A stretch of DNA of 64,000 bases. It comes from Iris pallida (lineage: Eukaryota; Streptophyta; Magnoliopsida; Asparagales; Iridaceae). A program made the position numbers and the translations under genes. Shown piece by piece: positions 10,753 to 20,990 of this stretch; position 1 is the first letter of the stretch, and every line of letters begins with the position of its first letter. The stretch spans positions 34,662,569 through 34,726,568 of the forward strand of contig JANAVB010015600.1 in assembly GCA_029216955.1 (NCBI GenBank), read 5' to 3'. The notes under the pieces were generated by a model. The model ran no database searches, was not told the origin of the DNA, and saw nothing but the letters and a program-made list of their open reading frames with translations.

Positions 10753-10989
10753 CTTATGCTTATATGAACACACGTAGATAGACACAAGAGAGAGAGACCG
10801 ATATTTAACCTAAATTGAGAAAAAGAGAAAAAAAAATTGGGAGAATTTTAGGATAGAAAAATACTTAACCGTGACAGATACAAAATGGACTATACCTAGT
10901 CCTCGATGGATAATTATATGGACTACTTGTTTGCTTATCAAGTTAAGATTTAAAAAGTCATCGGAATAGATATGAAATGTCCCACGAGT

Positions 10990-11710
10990 TTACCTAAGGC
11001 CTCGGTGTATATCTTCCAATTAGATACATGTTATCGCTAAGGGAAATTTCTAAAATTGAGTTTCTACCATATTTGACATTGTGCTATAAGAAAATTGCTA
11101 TTGGTAGAGTTTCTATATAGAAATTGTATAAAAAAAATAATACTTTCTAATGGTTCTCAATTTTTTATTTTACCTGCATGGCGCTGCCTAATATTAAGAT
11201 GAAGAATATTAAATAATTTTTTTTATGATTAGTTTGAAAGTGGAGCTCAATATTATGATAAAATTTTTTACAAGAGTTTCTACATGTAAAAATACTAGTA
11301 GAATTCTCTATCCTAGAATAAAAATTGGGATAAAAACCACTATGGGGAGAAGGTTTTTTTTTTCTTTCTAAAAATAGTTTCCATCATAGAAATAGGGGAG
11401 ATAGAAACTCCCATTTGAGATGACCTCAAGGCTATCTCCAATTGGGATTTCTAAAATTCAATTTCTATCCTAATTTGCATGTTAGTGTAAGAAATTTTCT
11501 ATTATAGTTGCCAGATTTTCTACATTAAAATTGTACCAAAAATAATACTCTAATGGTTTTCAATTTTAACCTTACGTGAAGTTGCCTAATCTTAAGATAG
11601 AGAATATTAAATGAAATTTTTTATGATTTAGTTTGAAAGTAGGAGCCAATATTAATATGGAGAATTTCTATAAGAGTTTCTACATATAGCAAATTTTCAT
11701 CATATATCAG
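10990..11710. repeat. Two diverged copies of a MITE-like AT-rich repeat
   Basis: About 260 bases at 11,041-11,300 recur at 11,440-11,700 with an offset near 400: TTTCTAAAATT, TTTCTA..CTAATT/CATATT, AAATAATACT, CTAATGGTT and GAGTTTCTACAT occur in the same order. The flanks contain CTATCTCCAATTGGGATTTC and GAAACTCCCATTTGAGATGA, which look like inverted ends. No gene. Confidence 0.55.
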
Positions 11711-12011
11711 TGTCACTTAGGATGCAAACTGAAACAAAAACTACTATCAAGAGAATTTTTTTCTAAACAAAATTTGAGCTCTCCTACGTTACCCGTCCTT
11801 GGGGCGTGACTGCGCTGGCCCGCAGCCATTTGGCGGCCAGCCGTTGGCTCCCGGACGAAGGTAGGCCAGCGGCTGGCTACAACGTTGCTGCAGGCTAGCA
11901 CGGTCACCCCCTTGGGCGGACCAAATATGCTTTATCATAGAAATAGCCAAAATTTTCGTGGAAAGTAACGAGGGGGGTCGAGTTTGGGAAAATTCGGGTG
12001 GGGGGACGGTC

Positions 12012-12090
12012 CGCCAACTGAGTTGGCGAGCATGCTGCTAGCAAAGCAATGTTCGCCAACTTAGTTGGCGGGCATGCTGCCAGCAAAGCA
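12012..12090. repeat. 42-bp tandem repeat of a GCCAAC/GTTGGC hairpin module
   Basis: Two units begin CGCCAACTKAGTTGGCGRGC (a perfect small palindrome) and continue GCATGCTGCYAGCAAAGCA. Related TTGGCGGGC/GCCCGCCAA modules occur at 17,050-17,270. Confidence 0.8.
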
Positions 12091-12199
12091 TCTCGGTCTT
12101 AGACGGGACCCCGAGATGGCCCTAGTACAGTCTTGTCTTCCGTCAGATTATCCGACCGTTGTCGTAAGGTGGAGACACTCACGTCGTTGTAGGAGAGAT

Positions 12200-12484
12200 G
12201 GTGGAGAGAAGATTCCTAGTCATCAATACGCTGGAGAGGGACCTAGTCATCAGTACGCTGGAGAGGGACCTAGTCAGTACTACTATACTCCATCGACATC
12301 TTATGCCTACCCAGATATGGAATACTACACACAGTTTCTTTCTACACCATCAGCCCCGATACATACCCAGCCTATCCAGACTCAGGCAGAGGAGGAAGAG
12401 GATACAATAGGTCGAAGAGGGCGACTAGGCCTAAGAGATGCGGTACGAAGAGATTATAGACGACTTGATCGGGGGTCTAGGTAG
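12200..12484 (+). pseudogene. Fragment of an unrecognised protein, probably from a transposon
   Basis: An open frame carries a 9-residue repeat (HQYAGEGPS, about 2.5 copies), then a tyrosine/proline-rich stretch, a glutamate run (EEEED) and an arginine-rich tail ending RRLDRGSR. The low-complexity tail resembles C-termini of plant mobile-domain or MULE-associated proteins, but I see no catalytic motif and do not assign a family. No convincing start codon. It lies just downstream of the palindromic repeat module. Confidence 0.35.
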
Positions 12485-12496
12485 ATTTGTAAAAAC

Positions 12497-12630
12497 TTCT
12501 AAATTTGCGATTATGATTTGAATCCATGATGTAACAAAAGTTTTATTGTAATATTCAATGTTTAAATTTGCAAGCTTGATTTGAATCCATATGTAACAAA
12601 AGTTTTATTGCAATATTCAATGTTTAATCA
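12497..12630. repeat. Roughly 65-bp tandem duplication
   Basis: TGATTTGAATCCAT, TGTAACAAAAGTTTTATT and AATATTCAATGTTTAA occur twice in order. AT-rich, noncoding. Confidence 0.8.
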
Positions 12631-12782
12631 CTCTCTTGGCTGACTAGTACATCTTTTTCAGTCATGTCCTATTGTACAACAATTACTCCAATGGCCAAAG
12701 CCCTAGCTGTCGGGGCTGGTGTTGATGACTGAGATAACTGTCGATGGGGCCTCTTTCGTCCTCCAGTTCGATCTACTATCCT

Positions 12783-13604
12783 CTATGAAGTATATTCATG
12801 CCTCCTAGCTGCTCGCAAAATAGCATCAAAGGTTTGGTGCTCAAACTGCTCCACTGATAGAATAATCTCTAGGTGGAGTCCCTGTTGGAATTGCTGTGTT
12901 CGGTCCAATTCGGTCGCCACCAAGGTGGGAGCAAATCGACTAAGTTTAGAAATTTTGGCCGCATAACCATCTACCGTCCTTCCCATATGCTTGAGATTGC
13001 TAAATCTTGTCTGTAGATCATAGCGAGCTACTGTATTAAAATAATTCATTTGGAATCTATCACTGAATACCGCCCACAAGACAAGCGTTACCAAACCAAC
13101 CGCTTGTATCGTCCACCAGCTGCGGGCTAAGTCCACTAACTGCAAGCACACAATGGCCACCTTCTCTTCCTCTGGAATTCGAGCTGCCTCCAGAATGACC
13201 TCTATATCCTGAAGCCACACATCAGCAGCAATAGCATCTTCACTGCCATCAAAGAAATGAGGGTTCAGGCACTTGAAGTTGTTAGCCGTATTGTTCCCCT
13301 GGTAACCAACTCTGCCCATGGTTGCTTGTACTGTCTGGTGCAATGCATCGTCCCGACGATCTTGTGACGCAAGCAAATCCTGGATGAGTCCCATCAAGGA
13401 TCTATTGTCAGGCTCTACAGGTTGGACTGGCTGGACTGGAGGCTCTGGATCCCCGGAAGGCATGACTCGGGATACTGTCCCTGAGTGCTGGGTTTGGTCC
13501 CCAGGTTGCTGTTGGTTCACTGGAGGTGCTCCTTCCGGCTGATCGGTAGAACCAGGAACAATGCCACTGAATAAATGACATGGGAAACAATATGGAAGGA
13601 CCAA
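12783..13604 (-). pseudogene. gag: Ty3/gypsy gag (retrotransposon capsid) fragment
   Basis: 273 residues. The first 100 are proline- and glutamine-rich. Then comes a typical retrotrans_gag capsid region: NPHFFDGSEDAIAADVWLQD, EEKVAIVCLQLVDLARSWW, FQMNYFNTVARYD, MGRTVDGYAAKISKLSRFAP and LDRTQQFQQGL. The frame stops at 12,783, but the same frame stays readable for about 40 more codons (GGRKRPHRQ and so on), so the stop looks premature. No zinc knuckle, protease or reverse transcriptase follows. It packages RNA into virus-like particles in intact elements. Here it is an orphan fragment. Confidence 0.8.
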
Positions 13605-15908
13605 GATAGATCAAGGATAGAAGCATATTATCGGGTCAAGAATTTGGAAGATTAGAAAGCACGAGTAGAGATCAAGGGCGAATGCTGATTGAGACATCTA
13701 TCCAGTAAAACCCTTAGACATCTTGATTTACAAGACCTACATGGGCCACCACTTAAACCGTATTATGCCCCAGAACCAGAATACTGGAGAGCGGGGGACA
13801 GACACAACCAGCTACGTACATTGAAGTGTAATCCACCTCGCAATACGGTCACGGCTGTCAAGATGCATGAGGCTTTATCTACAAGCCATCAGTCTCTTAT
13901 GATCAAGAACAAGCCTAGTGTCTCAATCTCAAGCAAGCAAATAATTGTTACAAGATGTTAAATTATCAGACATACAAGGTAAGGCATCCCAAACATTACA
14001 TATTCTGATGACCATGAAGCTAGTCATACAAAATATGAAGACTAGCAAGAGTTAAGTCATACATGATCAACCCTAGGATTTGCCAATCATTTTACAGCCC
14101 TTAGGCAGACAGAAATTTAAGTTTCAACATGAGCTAACACTTGCTCGGCGGCTAAATACCTTAAAAGAATAATTTACAATAGAGTGAGAGGGCAAAATAA
14201 GAAAACCCACTCTTTGCCACGGTTACTCCTGGTATGCACCATCTGACTGGAAGGCGGTTAGATCCTCGGGTATCACTCCAAAATCTAGCCATATAAAACC
14301 AGTTGGGTCAGACCCCAGAAAGAGCAAGTACCACAAGGGAAGCTCCACTTATGAACTAAAAACCAGCATATAATGAAAATAAGAACTGATACAAGCAACA
14401 TATTGACAATAACATAAATGACAAGAGCTAAAGTGAACATACTTGCTTGCATCAGGAAGAACAAGAGTTGGAATATAATTTCCAGGTTAATCATGAGACA
14501 ATCATTCAGGTACGGCCAATCAAGTCCTACGACTTGCTATCATTATCTATAAAAATGCAGATTAAAAAAAATGCAGTTAAGAAGTTTTCGCAGTCACAAG
14601 CCCTGCAGACTATCCACGTTATCCAGGCGGGGGTTACAAGAGTTATCAAGATTACTTGTGTACTTTGGTACTTATGATTCAAGAAGTGTAACACATGACA
14701 GTGTGCTGAAAATGTGCCCTACTCGATGGTAGGCTACAAGTACACAGGTGTGGCCGGGATAACGAGAACGCTTGTAACTGAAAAATCTCTCTATATGAAC
14801 TACTTGATCAGTCTAGTCGTTTAACCTAGTCAGATTCATTATGAATCCTTGACCGTGGTAACCAGGAATCCATGTCCTAGACATGATGCAAGACGAGACA
14901 GGTAGCTTATACAATCACAATCAGAAAAATTAACAACGGTGTCAAGACAAGAGTTATACTTAGCAAGACAGGAATAACTGTCGCAACAGCAATCAATATT
15001 TCACATGTCATGTCAGGTTTACTTGTCATGTCAAGAGTTCTTGTCAGGAGTGCGCCTCGACGGGCCCCTATCAGATTATCAAAACGGGATCATATTATCA
15101 TATTCAAGTTCAAGTTACTAGCTCAAGATTATCAAGTCGGGTCGTCGCAATTTAGGCCAAGTACAGAAAAATCATGCAAAGAAGATCAAGAACATCCATG
15201 GGTGATTGAAACTATCAATCGCATATAAACTCCAGTTAAAGTGAGATAGGAAGATTCTTCAAGCCAAGACAAAGATCTACAACTTTTATGTTTTGAGTTT
15301 TACAAGATTCTAGCCACAAAACAACTTAAACAGGCAAAAACAGTGCAAATTTGCGCATGGACAATTCTGGGTAATTTTGACGCATGGGAATTTCTTGCAC
15401 ATTCGTGCATGGGAAAAGAGTCAAAGGAGGCGTTTCCAGGACTTCATGGCGCATGGCCTTCTTGGCGCATGGCCTCCCGGGCGCATGGGGGTCGTCGTCC
15501 CCAAACAGCAAGTTCAGCCATGAAAGTTCCAAAGACTTGCCATAGCCATAACTTCCTCATCCGAACTCGAAATCAAGCGAAATAAAAGCCAAAACTGCAT
15601 GAAATCAAATTCTCTACAACATGGAACCACTAGTTTTCAGAAATACCAAATTTTTAGAGATCAAAACAAAAATAAATAAAAAAAAGTTAAAAACTTTAGA
15701 TTTATAAAAATCTATCCATCAAAACCGAAACTTCTAAGTTCTAAAGATTCTTAGAATCATGTAGAGAAGAAGACAGAACAAACAAAAATGGAGATCCATC
15801 ATGTTCTCCATGGAGTAAGTTGTACTTGCCTAGGGTTTGGTGAGAGGAGTAAATGAAGAATAAGGAGAAGTAGATGGTACTAATGGAGGAGAGAGAGAGA
15901 GTAGTTGG

Positions 15909-15916
15909 TTTATATA
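15909..15916 (-). promoter_or_regulatory. TATA box of the minus-strand gypsy LTR
   Basis: TATATAAA on the minus strand, followed by a CT-repeat leader (CTCTCTCTCTCC). About 135 bases inside the putative LTR start. Confidence 0.45.
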
Positions 15917-16247
15917 CCAACCATCTCATCTCAAACCAACCTAAAACCAAACCAAGCCAAGCTAAGCCAAGGTGAACCAAACTAAAACTAAACCAAGTCA
16001 AAATTAAACCAAGACAAAGCAAGACAAGTCAAAATACGGGTCACCTGACAAATGTCAGAAATTCGTACACGTATACGAAAAATACATATAACGGAAAACG
16101 GGAGTGACATCAACGTCGTCAGATTTGTCTGATGAATAATTTTCTTCAAAAGATGGAGCAATTTATTGGAAAGAACTAGCACCCGCAAAATAATTCATGA
16201 GATTACTATTTCTGTTAGCAAATGTCGTGGATATTTGAGTAACAATA

Positions 16248-16270
<23 letters not shown>

Positions 16271-16278
<8 letters not shown>

Positions 16279-16368
16279 GAAGCAATGGGTAATTATGGCG
16301 AACTCGCCTCCACTGGGGCTCGACCACTTGGGCCGCATGCATCTCTCTTAACCACTAGGCTAGAGGTC

Positions 16369-16370
<2 letters not shown>
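16271..16370 (-). mobile_element. tRNA-derived SINE (family 1), flanked by (TA)n on both sides
   Basis: Minus-strand reading: ATGACCTCTAGCCTAGTGG (box A region TAGCCTAGTGG), AAGAGAGATGCATGCGGCCC, a degenerate box B with TCGAGCCCC, then GTTCGCCATAATTACCC and ATTGCTTCAA, a run of A and (TA)n. The same family is at 21,405-21,510. No acceptor stem, so it is not a functional tRNA gene. Confidence 0.75.

Positions 16371-16430
<60 letters not shown>
16371..16430. repeat. (TA)n tract between two SINEs
   Basis: About 60 bases of alternating TA. It separates the head of the minus-strand family 1 SINE from the head of the plus-strand SINE that follows. Confidence 0.95.
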
Positions 16431-16431
<1 letters not shown>

Positions 16432-16435
<4 letters not shown>

Positions 16436-16539
16436 GCGGGGTCGTGGCCTGTTGGTAGCGACGAGGGTCCCCGGGCGGGTGGCCCGGGTTCGAATCCCTC
16501 CTTAGGCGCACGCGCCTAAGCTCTAGTAAAAAGGACACC

Positions 16540-16592
<53 letters not shown>
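16432..16592 (+). mobile_element. tRNA-derived SINE (family 2) with poly(A) tail
   Basis: Starts right after (TA)n with GTCCGCGGGGTCGTGGCCTG. TGGCCTGTTGGTAGCGACG serves as box A and GGGTTCGAATCCC is a near-perfect box B. A GC-rich hairpin (TTAGGCGCACGCGCCTAA) and CTAGTAAAAAGGACACCC follow, then about 52 A residues and another (TA)n. The head and poly(A) tail identify a SINE. It differs from family 1 in head and tail. Confidence 0.75.
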
Positions 16593-16623
<31 letters not shown>

Positions 16624-16665
16624 TGATTGTGAATATATATATATATATATATCGTGATTGTGAAT
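16592..16665. repeat. (TA)n with a duplicated TCGTGATTGTGAA flank
   Basis: After the poly(A), (TA)n is followed by TCGTGATTGTGAA, more (TA)n, and TCGTGATTGTGAA again (16,621 and 16,652). This is a target-site or slippage duplication in the TA tract. Confidence 0.7.
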
Positions 16666-16800
16666 TAATCTCAAGAACAAAATTTCATGCTTCAACATCA
16701 AACTACTATGAACATAAGTTAAAAAAATTTGGATTTTCTCTCCTTCATAATATAACCCATTTATGTTTCCTCCGTGCTAGCATACTATTCTTACACTACG

Positions 16801-16978
16801 ATCCATGAAGACTTGTAGAAAGGAAGATTGTAGGAGAGAAGGTTGTAGGAGCCTTGCAGGAGAGAAGCTTGTAGGAGCCTTGCAGAGAGAAGCTTGTAGG
16901 AGCCTTGCAGGAGAGAAGAGAGAAGCTTGTAGGAGTCTTTGAGGAAAGAAGCCTGTAGGAACCTTTGAAGAGAGATCA
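16801..16978. repeat. Minisatellite with about 28-bp units
   Basis: GAAGCTTGTAGGAGCCTTGC-type units are repeated about six times with small indels. The repeat creates a false protein repeat (LLQASL) on the minus strand. Confidence 0.8.
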
Positions 16979-17039
16979 AAATTTGAAACTGTGTGCATAA
17001 GCTGAGAGAGTGCTCTATTTATGTAGGTTGAGAGCCAAC

Positions 17040-17280
17040 GGGATAATCCTTGCCAGCTCAGTTGGCGGGCAAGGGAATGTTGCGGGGTGAACGTTGGCAT
17101 AGGCTGCCAACTTATTTGGAGAGTGCTCCTGCAGCCCGCCAAGTGATGGGAGGGGAGGGGGGGGCGGGGGGGTGCAACTTCACTTAGTGAGGGGGGGGGG
17201 GGGGGGGGGGGGGGGTGCAACTTCACTTGGCGAGCTCCTCACTTATGTGACCGAGCCCGCCAAGTTAGTTGGCAGCCTAT
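17040..17280. repeat. G-runs and TTGGCGGGC hairpin modules
   Basis: Contains G-rich runs at 17,148-17,172 and a run of 25 G at 17,191-17,215. Between and after them is a duplicated GGTGCAACTTCACTTRG sequence. GCCAACTT, CCCGCCAAGT and GTTGGCGGGC modules like those at 12.0 kb surround it. No gene. The G-runs could form quadruplexes. Confidence 0.7.
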
Positions 17281-17406
17281 TCTTCTTTCTGCAATTTCGA
17301 AAAGTTCTCCCCAGTGGCACAATAAAGTATAATTTCGTTACTTTTATGAAATTTTCAGTAGAAATAGCCCAGGACGATTGAAACTCTCATTGGAGATAAC
17401 TACCTA

Positions 17407-18222
17407 ATAATGAAGATAGTAAAGGCTGGTTCTCCATAGAATAAAATATTTTTTTCACTGAGGATTAAAACTAAAATAGATCAGAAACACTTCAAAACTT
17501 TTTTTCTTCCTGCGACGGTCGTGTAACGTACAGAACTTTGTACACGCAATCTTGTTTGTCATTTGGGTTTCTCTATGGTTCGATTTTGAAACTATCCGTC
17601 TAGCCAAAAAGTTATACATTTTTTCGCTGACCATAATAATCAGTAGCTGAGTTCGGTACTCCTTAAACTAATTAAAATGCTTCTTACTGGCAAGTGGGCA
17701 ACCTAAAACTAATTCAACCATGTCCAAACCACTGTCATAATTCGTTGATTGTGATTGCTGTCCCAAAAGCAATTAGATTGTGCTTTTCAATCATGTCTTA
17801 GTTGCAACTAACACACTACCATTCATGGGGCAAGCTTCGCAAGTGCACCGACAAAATGCCCCCGTAAATGCGAAAACCCTGCACTCTTTTTTTCCATGTA
17901 GCATATGAATTTGTCTCAAGTAAAACATCTTTTTCAACATCTCGCTTTCTTTCCATCACTCCAAACCCTTTCGCCCATAAATTGGATTTTTATAAGTTTC
18001 AAATTGAATGCATTCATTTTTTTATATATTAAAATTTGTCCACAATATAATTATGTACGTTACTTTCTAACTAGAAATAAATACAGTGATCCCCTATATT
18101 TCATGAGTACAAAAGAAATTACTTCTATTTCGAAAATAATTACACTGACTACTCTTCTCCTTTTTAAATTTTATAAAACATAGGTGTGGTCAGTGTATAA
18201 GTTTCTATAAAAAAAATATAAG
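17407..18222. other. Intergenic AT-rich DNA, nothing recognised
   Basis: About 800 bases with no domain-bearing frame and no clear repeat structure. Confidence 0.5.
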
Positions 18223-18494
18223 AATTATTTTGTATAAGGGTACCAGGTTTAGAACATAATTAAGCTTTGGGACTGGATTTTTCCGTTTTAGACTATGGGT
18301 ACTCAAAAAAAATTTAGTGACATATTTTAGCGACGAAATTGGACTTTCAATGACGAAATAAGCCATTAATGACGAATGTTCGTCACTAAATATGTCACTA
18401 CAAAAGTTTGAATACCCAAAGTCTAAAACGGACAATTTCAGTATCCAAAGTTTAATTAGGTTATAAACCTGGTACCCTTACATAAAATAATCCA
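18223..18494. mobile_element. Foldback MITE (GTAAGGGTACCAGGTT ends)
   Basis: The two arms are long inverted copies: GAATTATTTTGTATAAGGG and TACCAGGTTTAGAAC on the left pair with GTTATAAACCTGGTA and CCCTTACATAAAATAATCC on the right. The inverted repeat continues inward (CCGTTTTAGAC, TTAGTGACATA). The whole 270 bp can form a hairpin. The TSD is unclear because the repeats extend into the flanks. Confidence 0.75.
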
Positions 18495-18554
18495 AAATAT
18501 AAACTATATGGGTGGTTCGTGTAATTAGTTTCAAAATAGTAGTTCGTGTAATAA

Positions 18555-18977
18555 GGCCTCGTTTGGTTCACGGATTTAAGGAACCAAGAAAGGAAAGTTG
18601 ATCCTTTCCTTTGTTTGGTAGCCACAAACTTGGGAATCAATTCCGTGACAAGGAAAAAAAATTGGTGGGAATATGGTTCCACTCAAGACCCATATGATTG
18701 ATTTTTCCTCATCCTTTTCCAACATTTATTACAAAAGTTATGACAAAAGTAACCATGTGTCATTGCTTATTTTACCATTAATGTTATTTTTTATAATATT
18801 ATTTTTATTTTAAAAGGTAAGTATATTATTGGAACATTGTTATATTTTGCTTTCCTTTTCTAGGTAGTTTCTTTGTTTTACCAAACAACGGAAAGAAAAT
18901 GTGACAGGAATCCTACTTTCCCATTCCCCTGAAAAATACATGGGAATTCATTTCCTTTTCGTGAACCAAATGAGGCC
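18555..18977. mobile_element. Tourist/PIF-Harbinger-like MITE
   Basis: Ends are inverted GGCCTCRTTTGGTTCACG. It is flanked by the trinucleotide TAA on both sides (18,552-18,554 and 18,978-18,980), matching the 3-bp TTA/TAA target preference of PIF/Harbinger. 423 bp, AT-rich, noncoding. Confidence 0.82.
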
Positions 18978-19139
18978 TAAATGTAAAATATAAGGGTAGT
19001 TAACACTTCAAACAAAAATATTACTGTTGAAGAAATACACACAAAATTTATAGGGTTACTTAGATTTAGGATAGCCTATAATACAAGAAATTTACATTTA
19101 GTTATCCATGTTGTTCAGAATAGAATTTAGATCTCGTCA

Positions 19140-19630
19140 AAACGGTTGACTTGATTGACATCTAAAATGGAGGCATAAACATAAATTTTGAATATTATAA
19201 GGACCCTAAAACAAAATGAAAATATGTGAGTGGGACTGGTTATTTAGTTTTGCATCATGGAAGTTGTGTGACTTGGATTATTTAATTTTGTCTTTACCAA
19301 TCGAAAATGAGGTTTGTGACACTATTGTTTACTTCTATACCATAATCTAAGCAGCTACACAACCTTTCTGTCTTGTATCGTCAGATGTCTCTCGCCCCAG
19401 TCGTATTGTTGAATGCTTGCAACTTAAGAGTCTCAGATGGTTGTGTGGCTGTTGAGATTATATGAGAAGCAAACAATAGTATCACAAGTCACGCAATCCC
19501 CACAATGCAAAACTAAATAACACAAGTCACACAATCCTCATATATTTCTCTTTAGTTTTAGGGTCTCATGTAATATTCAAAATTTATGTTTAGATCTCAT
19601 TTTGGACGATCAGCCTAAGTCAATGGTAGG
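19140..19630. mobile_element. Long foldback MITE-like inverted repeat
   Basis: The left arm (about 19,144-19,335) and right arm (about 19,465-19,624) are inverted copies about 160-190 bases long. Shared blocks include CATAAATTTTGAATATTA, CCCTAAAAC, TATTTAGTTTTGCAT, TGTGTGACTTG and ACTATTGTTT. The loop is about 130 bases. The transcript would be a near-perfect long hairpin. It lies about 250 bases from the 3' end of the SAUR gene. Confidence 0.75.
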
Positions 19631-19672
19631 ACAAGAGTCAAATCCTCTAATTGGCAATATCGACAAAGTCAA

Positions 19673-19675
<3 letters not shown>

Positions 19676-19730
<55 letters not shown>
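19676..19730. repeat. (TA)n(GA)n microsatellite
   Basis: Alternating TA followed by GA, then an AAG-rich stretch at about 19,785. The same (TA)n-(GA)n junction occurs at 6184-6244 next to the LINE 3' end, but no LINE is recognisable here. Confidence 0.9.
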
Positions 19731-19881
19731 TGAATAATATACTAGTCATGCAATAGCACATTGAACAATGACTCGATAGTAATTAAGAAGAAGAAGAAGA
19801 AGAAAAAAACTAAGAATCTTGAACGATTCAAGCAGAAGTAGCATTATAAAGAAAACTCAAATTAAGATCCTGTCAGTACTG

Positions 19882-20265
19882 TCAGTACGAGTAGAGCTGA
19901 GCCAGCTCCTCCAGCTGCGGGCCATCGGCCGCCACCAGCTCCTCCGGGTCGGCATTCTCCAGCATCCACAGCAGGTGGTCGAAGAGCACCACCTCGCATT
20001 TTACCCGTATCTCCTCGTCTTCCTCGTTCTCTGTCCGACAAATGAGCGCATTGATCACCGGATGGCTCAGGCGCCTTGCGCTCAGCGTGTAGCGCCGCCT
20101 GGAGCTCCCCACGAACACGTCCACCGCCGCATCCTCCGTGTCGTCCTCCCAGGCGGATACGGACCTGAGGCTGGCGTACGACGATGACAACGACCGCCCG
20201 AGCTTCGCCGACAGGCTCTTGCACTTCCTGACGAGGATGCTGCTGATCTTCTTCTTCTTCATCAT
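19882..20265 (-). CDS. SAUR-family small auxin-up RNA protein
   Basis: 127 residues, single exon, minus strand. A basic N-terminus (MMKKKKISSILVRKC) and serine-rich segment lead into the SAUR core: DVFVGSSRRRYTLSARRLSHP (residues about 48-69), then INALI, and VKCEVVLFDHLLWMLENADP (about 88-107), followed by LVAADGPQLEELAQLYSY. SAURs are short-lived auxin-induced proteins. Many inhibit PP2C.D phosphatases and so promote plasma-membrane H+-ATPase activity and cell expansion; that is family knowledge. I chose the MM start because it gives the usual basic N-terminus. An in-frame ATG at 20,391 would add 42 residues with a poly-leucine stretch atypical of SAURs. No stop or frameshift interrupts it. 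MITEs and microsatellites surround it. Confidence 0.85.
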   Translation of the reverse strand: MMKKKKISSILVRKCKSLSAKLGRSLSSSYASLRSVSAWEDDTEDAAVDVFVGSSRRRYTLSARRLSHPVINALICRTENEEDEEIRVKCEVVLFDHLLWMLENADPEELVAADGPQLEELAQLYSY

Positions 20266-20282
20266 CTTCCTACTCCAACCAT
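20262..20282 (-). other. Possible 6-codon upstream ORF of the SAUR gene
   Basis: An ATG at 20,282 (minus) opens six codons and stops with a TGA that overlaps the SAUR start codon (ATGA arrangement). It matters only if transcription starts upstream of it, which cannot be seen here. Confidence 0.3.
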
Positions 20283-20492
20283 GAAAAAAAAAGCGTCCTT
20301 GTTGCTTAGGAAGCAAATTAGCACATAACAACAACAATAATAATAATAGCATGATACTAATAGTCTTCTTATACAAATAATCATGTTGCAAAGTTTGGTG
20401 TCACGTCGTTTTATCCCTGTAATTAATGTGTGGACCTATGTCTACAACCAGAACAAAGGGGTCCAACCCTTCATTCAATGGTAGCTAGGGCA

Positions 20493-20990
20493 TAGGGGTA
20501 AGCATTACAAGAAGAATCTATTCGGTTCCCTTTTTTAAAAAAAAAATTGGGATTTAAAAAAAAAAAACGGTGCGGTTTTAATTTTATTATAAATTAAACT
20601 TATAAAATTATGTAAATATCCCAAATTATATACATATTTTATGATTAAAAATGTATATATTTTTAAAACATCAGTTCTATGTATATATTTTGAAGTCCAA
20701 CTTTGATAATTTAACAACCAATCTAACTTTACACTCCATTTTAAAATTCAACAAATATGTGTGTAAAATTATAAATTTTAATATAATTTAACCATGTTCG
20801 CAACTTTGGGTCCGACCAATTAAATAATATAAATAAATCATCTGAACAAACCAAAATAATTATTTGGTTCGGTTTCGATTTTTGGCTAATCCAGTTTGCT
20901 TTCGGTTTTAAACCTTAAATTTTTTGATTTATTCCATTTTAACTATTTCGGTTCGGATACCGAAAAATAAACCGAAGCGAATACACCCCC
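20493..20990. mobile_element. CGGTT-rich MITE, related to the one at 5979-7351
   Basis: Starts TAGGGGTAAGCATTAC and ends GCGAATACACCCCC. The interior carries CTATTCGGTTCCC, TTTGGTTCGGTTTCG and TTTCGGTTCGGATACCG. Same design as the MITE in the MULE, about 500 bp, no LINE insert. TSD not clear. Confidence 0.5.

Larger units (their letters stand above)
12640..16050 (-). mobile_element. Fragment of a Ty3/gypsy retrotransposon: LTR, leader and gag
   Basis: Minus-strand order: an LTR-like start TGTCAGGTGACCCG at 16,050, a TATATAAA box at about 15,912, a CT-rich leader, then noncoding sequence and a gag ORF. It stops near 12,640, where pol should begin. No primer-binding site was recognised, so the LTR/leader border is unknown. 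Between 13.6 and 15.9 kb I see no gene. Confidence 0.55.
11425..17406. mobile_element. Possible large inverted-repeat-bounded element or captured segment
   Basis: The left edge (GGCTATCTCCAATTGGGATT at about 11,430) is approximately inverted at the right edge (GAAACTCTCATTGGAGATAA, ending near 17,406). A second inverted pair, containing CGTTACTTT and a GAAA..TTTT stretch followed by AAATAGCC-type sequence, lies at about 11,930-11,975 and 17,325-17,370. Between them are TTGGCGGGC modules on both sides, an unknown ORF tail, a gypsy gag/LTR fragment and SINEs. No clean TSD was found. Other explanations are two independent MITEs of one family. Confidence 0.35.

Noticed and set aside
16432..16500. 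Functional tRNA gene
   Set aside because: Box A and B motifs are clear, but no 7-bp acceptor stem or anticodon arm can be formed and the sequence continues into a poly(A) tail, so it is a SINE. The same holds for the heads at 16,271, 21,405, 21,581 and 25,546.
16777..17226. Repetitive 149-residue protein with LLQASL units
   Set aside because: Product of a 28-bp minisatellite and a G-run on the opposite strand. No start or domain evidence.
18223..18494. MicroRNA precursor
   Set aside because: It is a hairpin, but its size, terminal repeats and AT-rich arms fit a foldback MITE, and no mature miRNA was recognised.
19882..20391. SAUR with a signal peptide (169 residues)
   Set aside because: The in-frame upstream ATG would add a poly-Leu stretch from (AAT/AAC)n-like sequence. 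SAUR proteins normally begin close to the basic KKKK segment.
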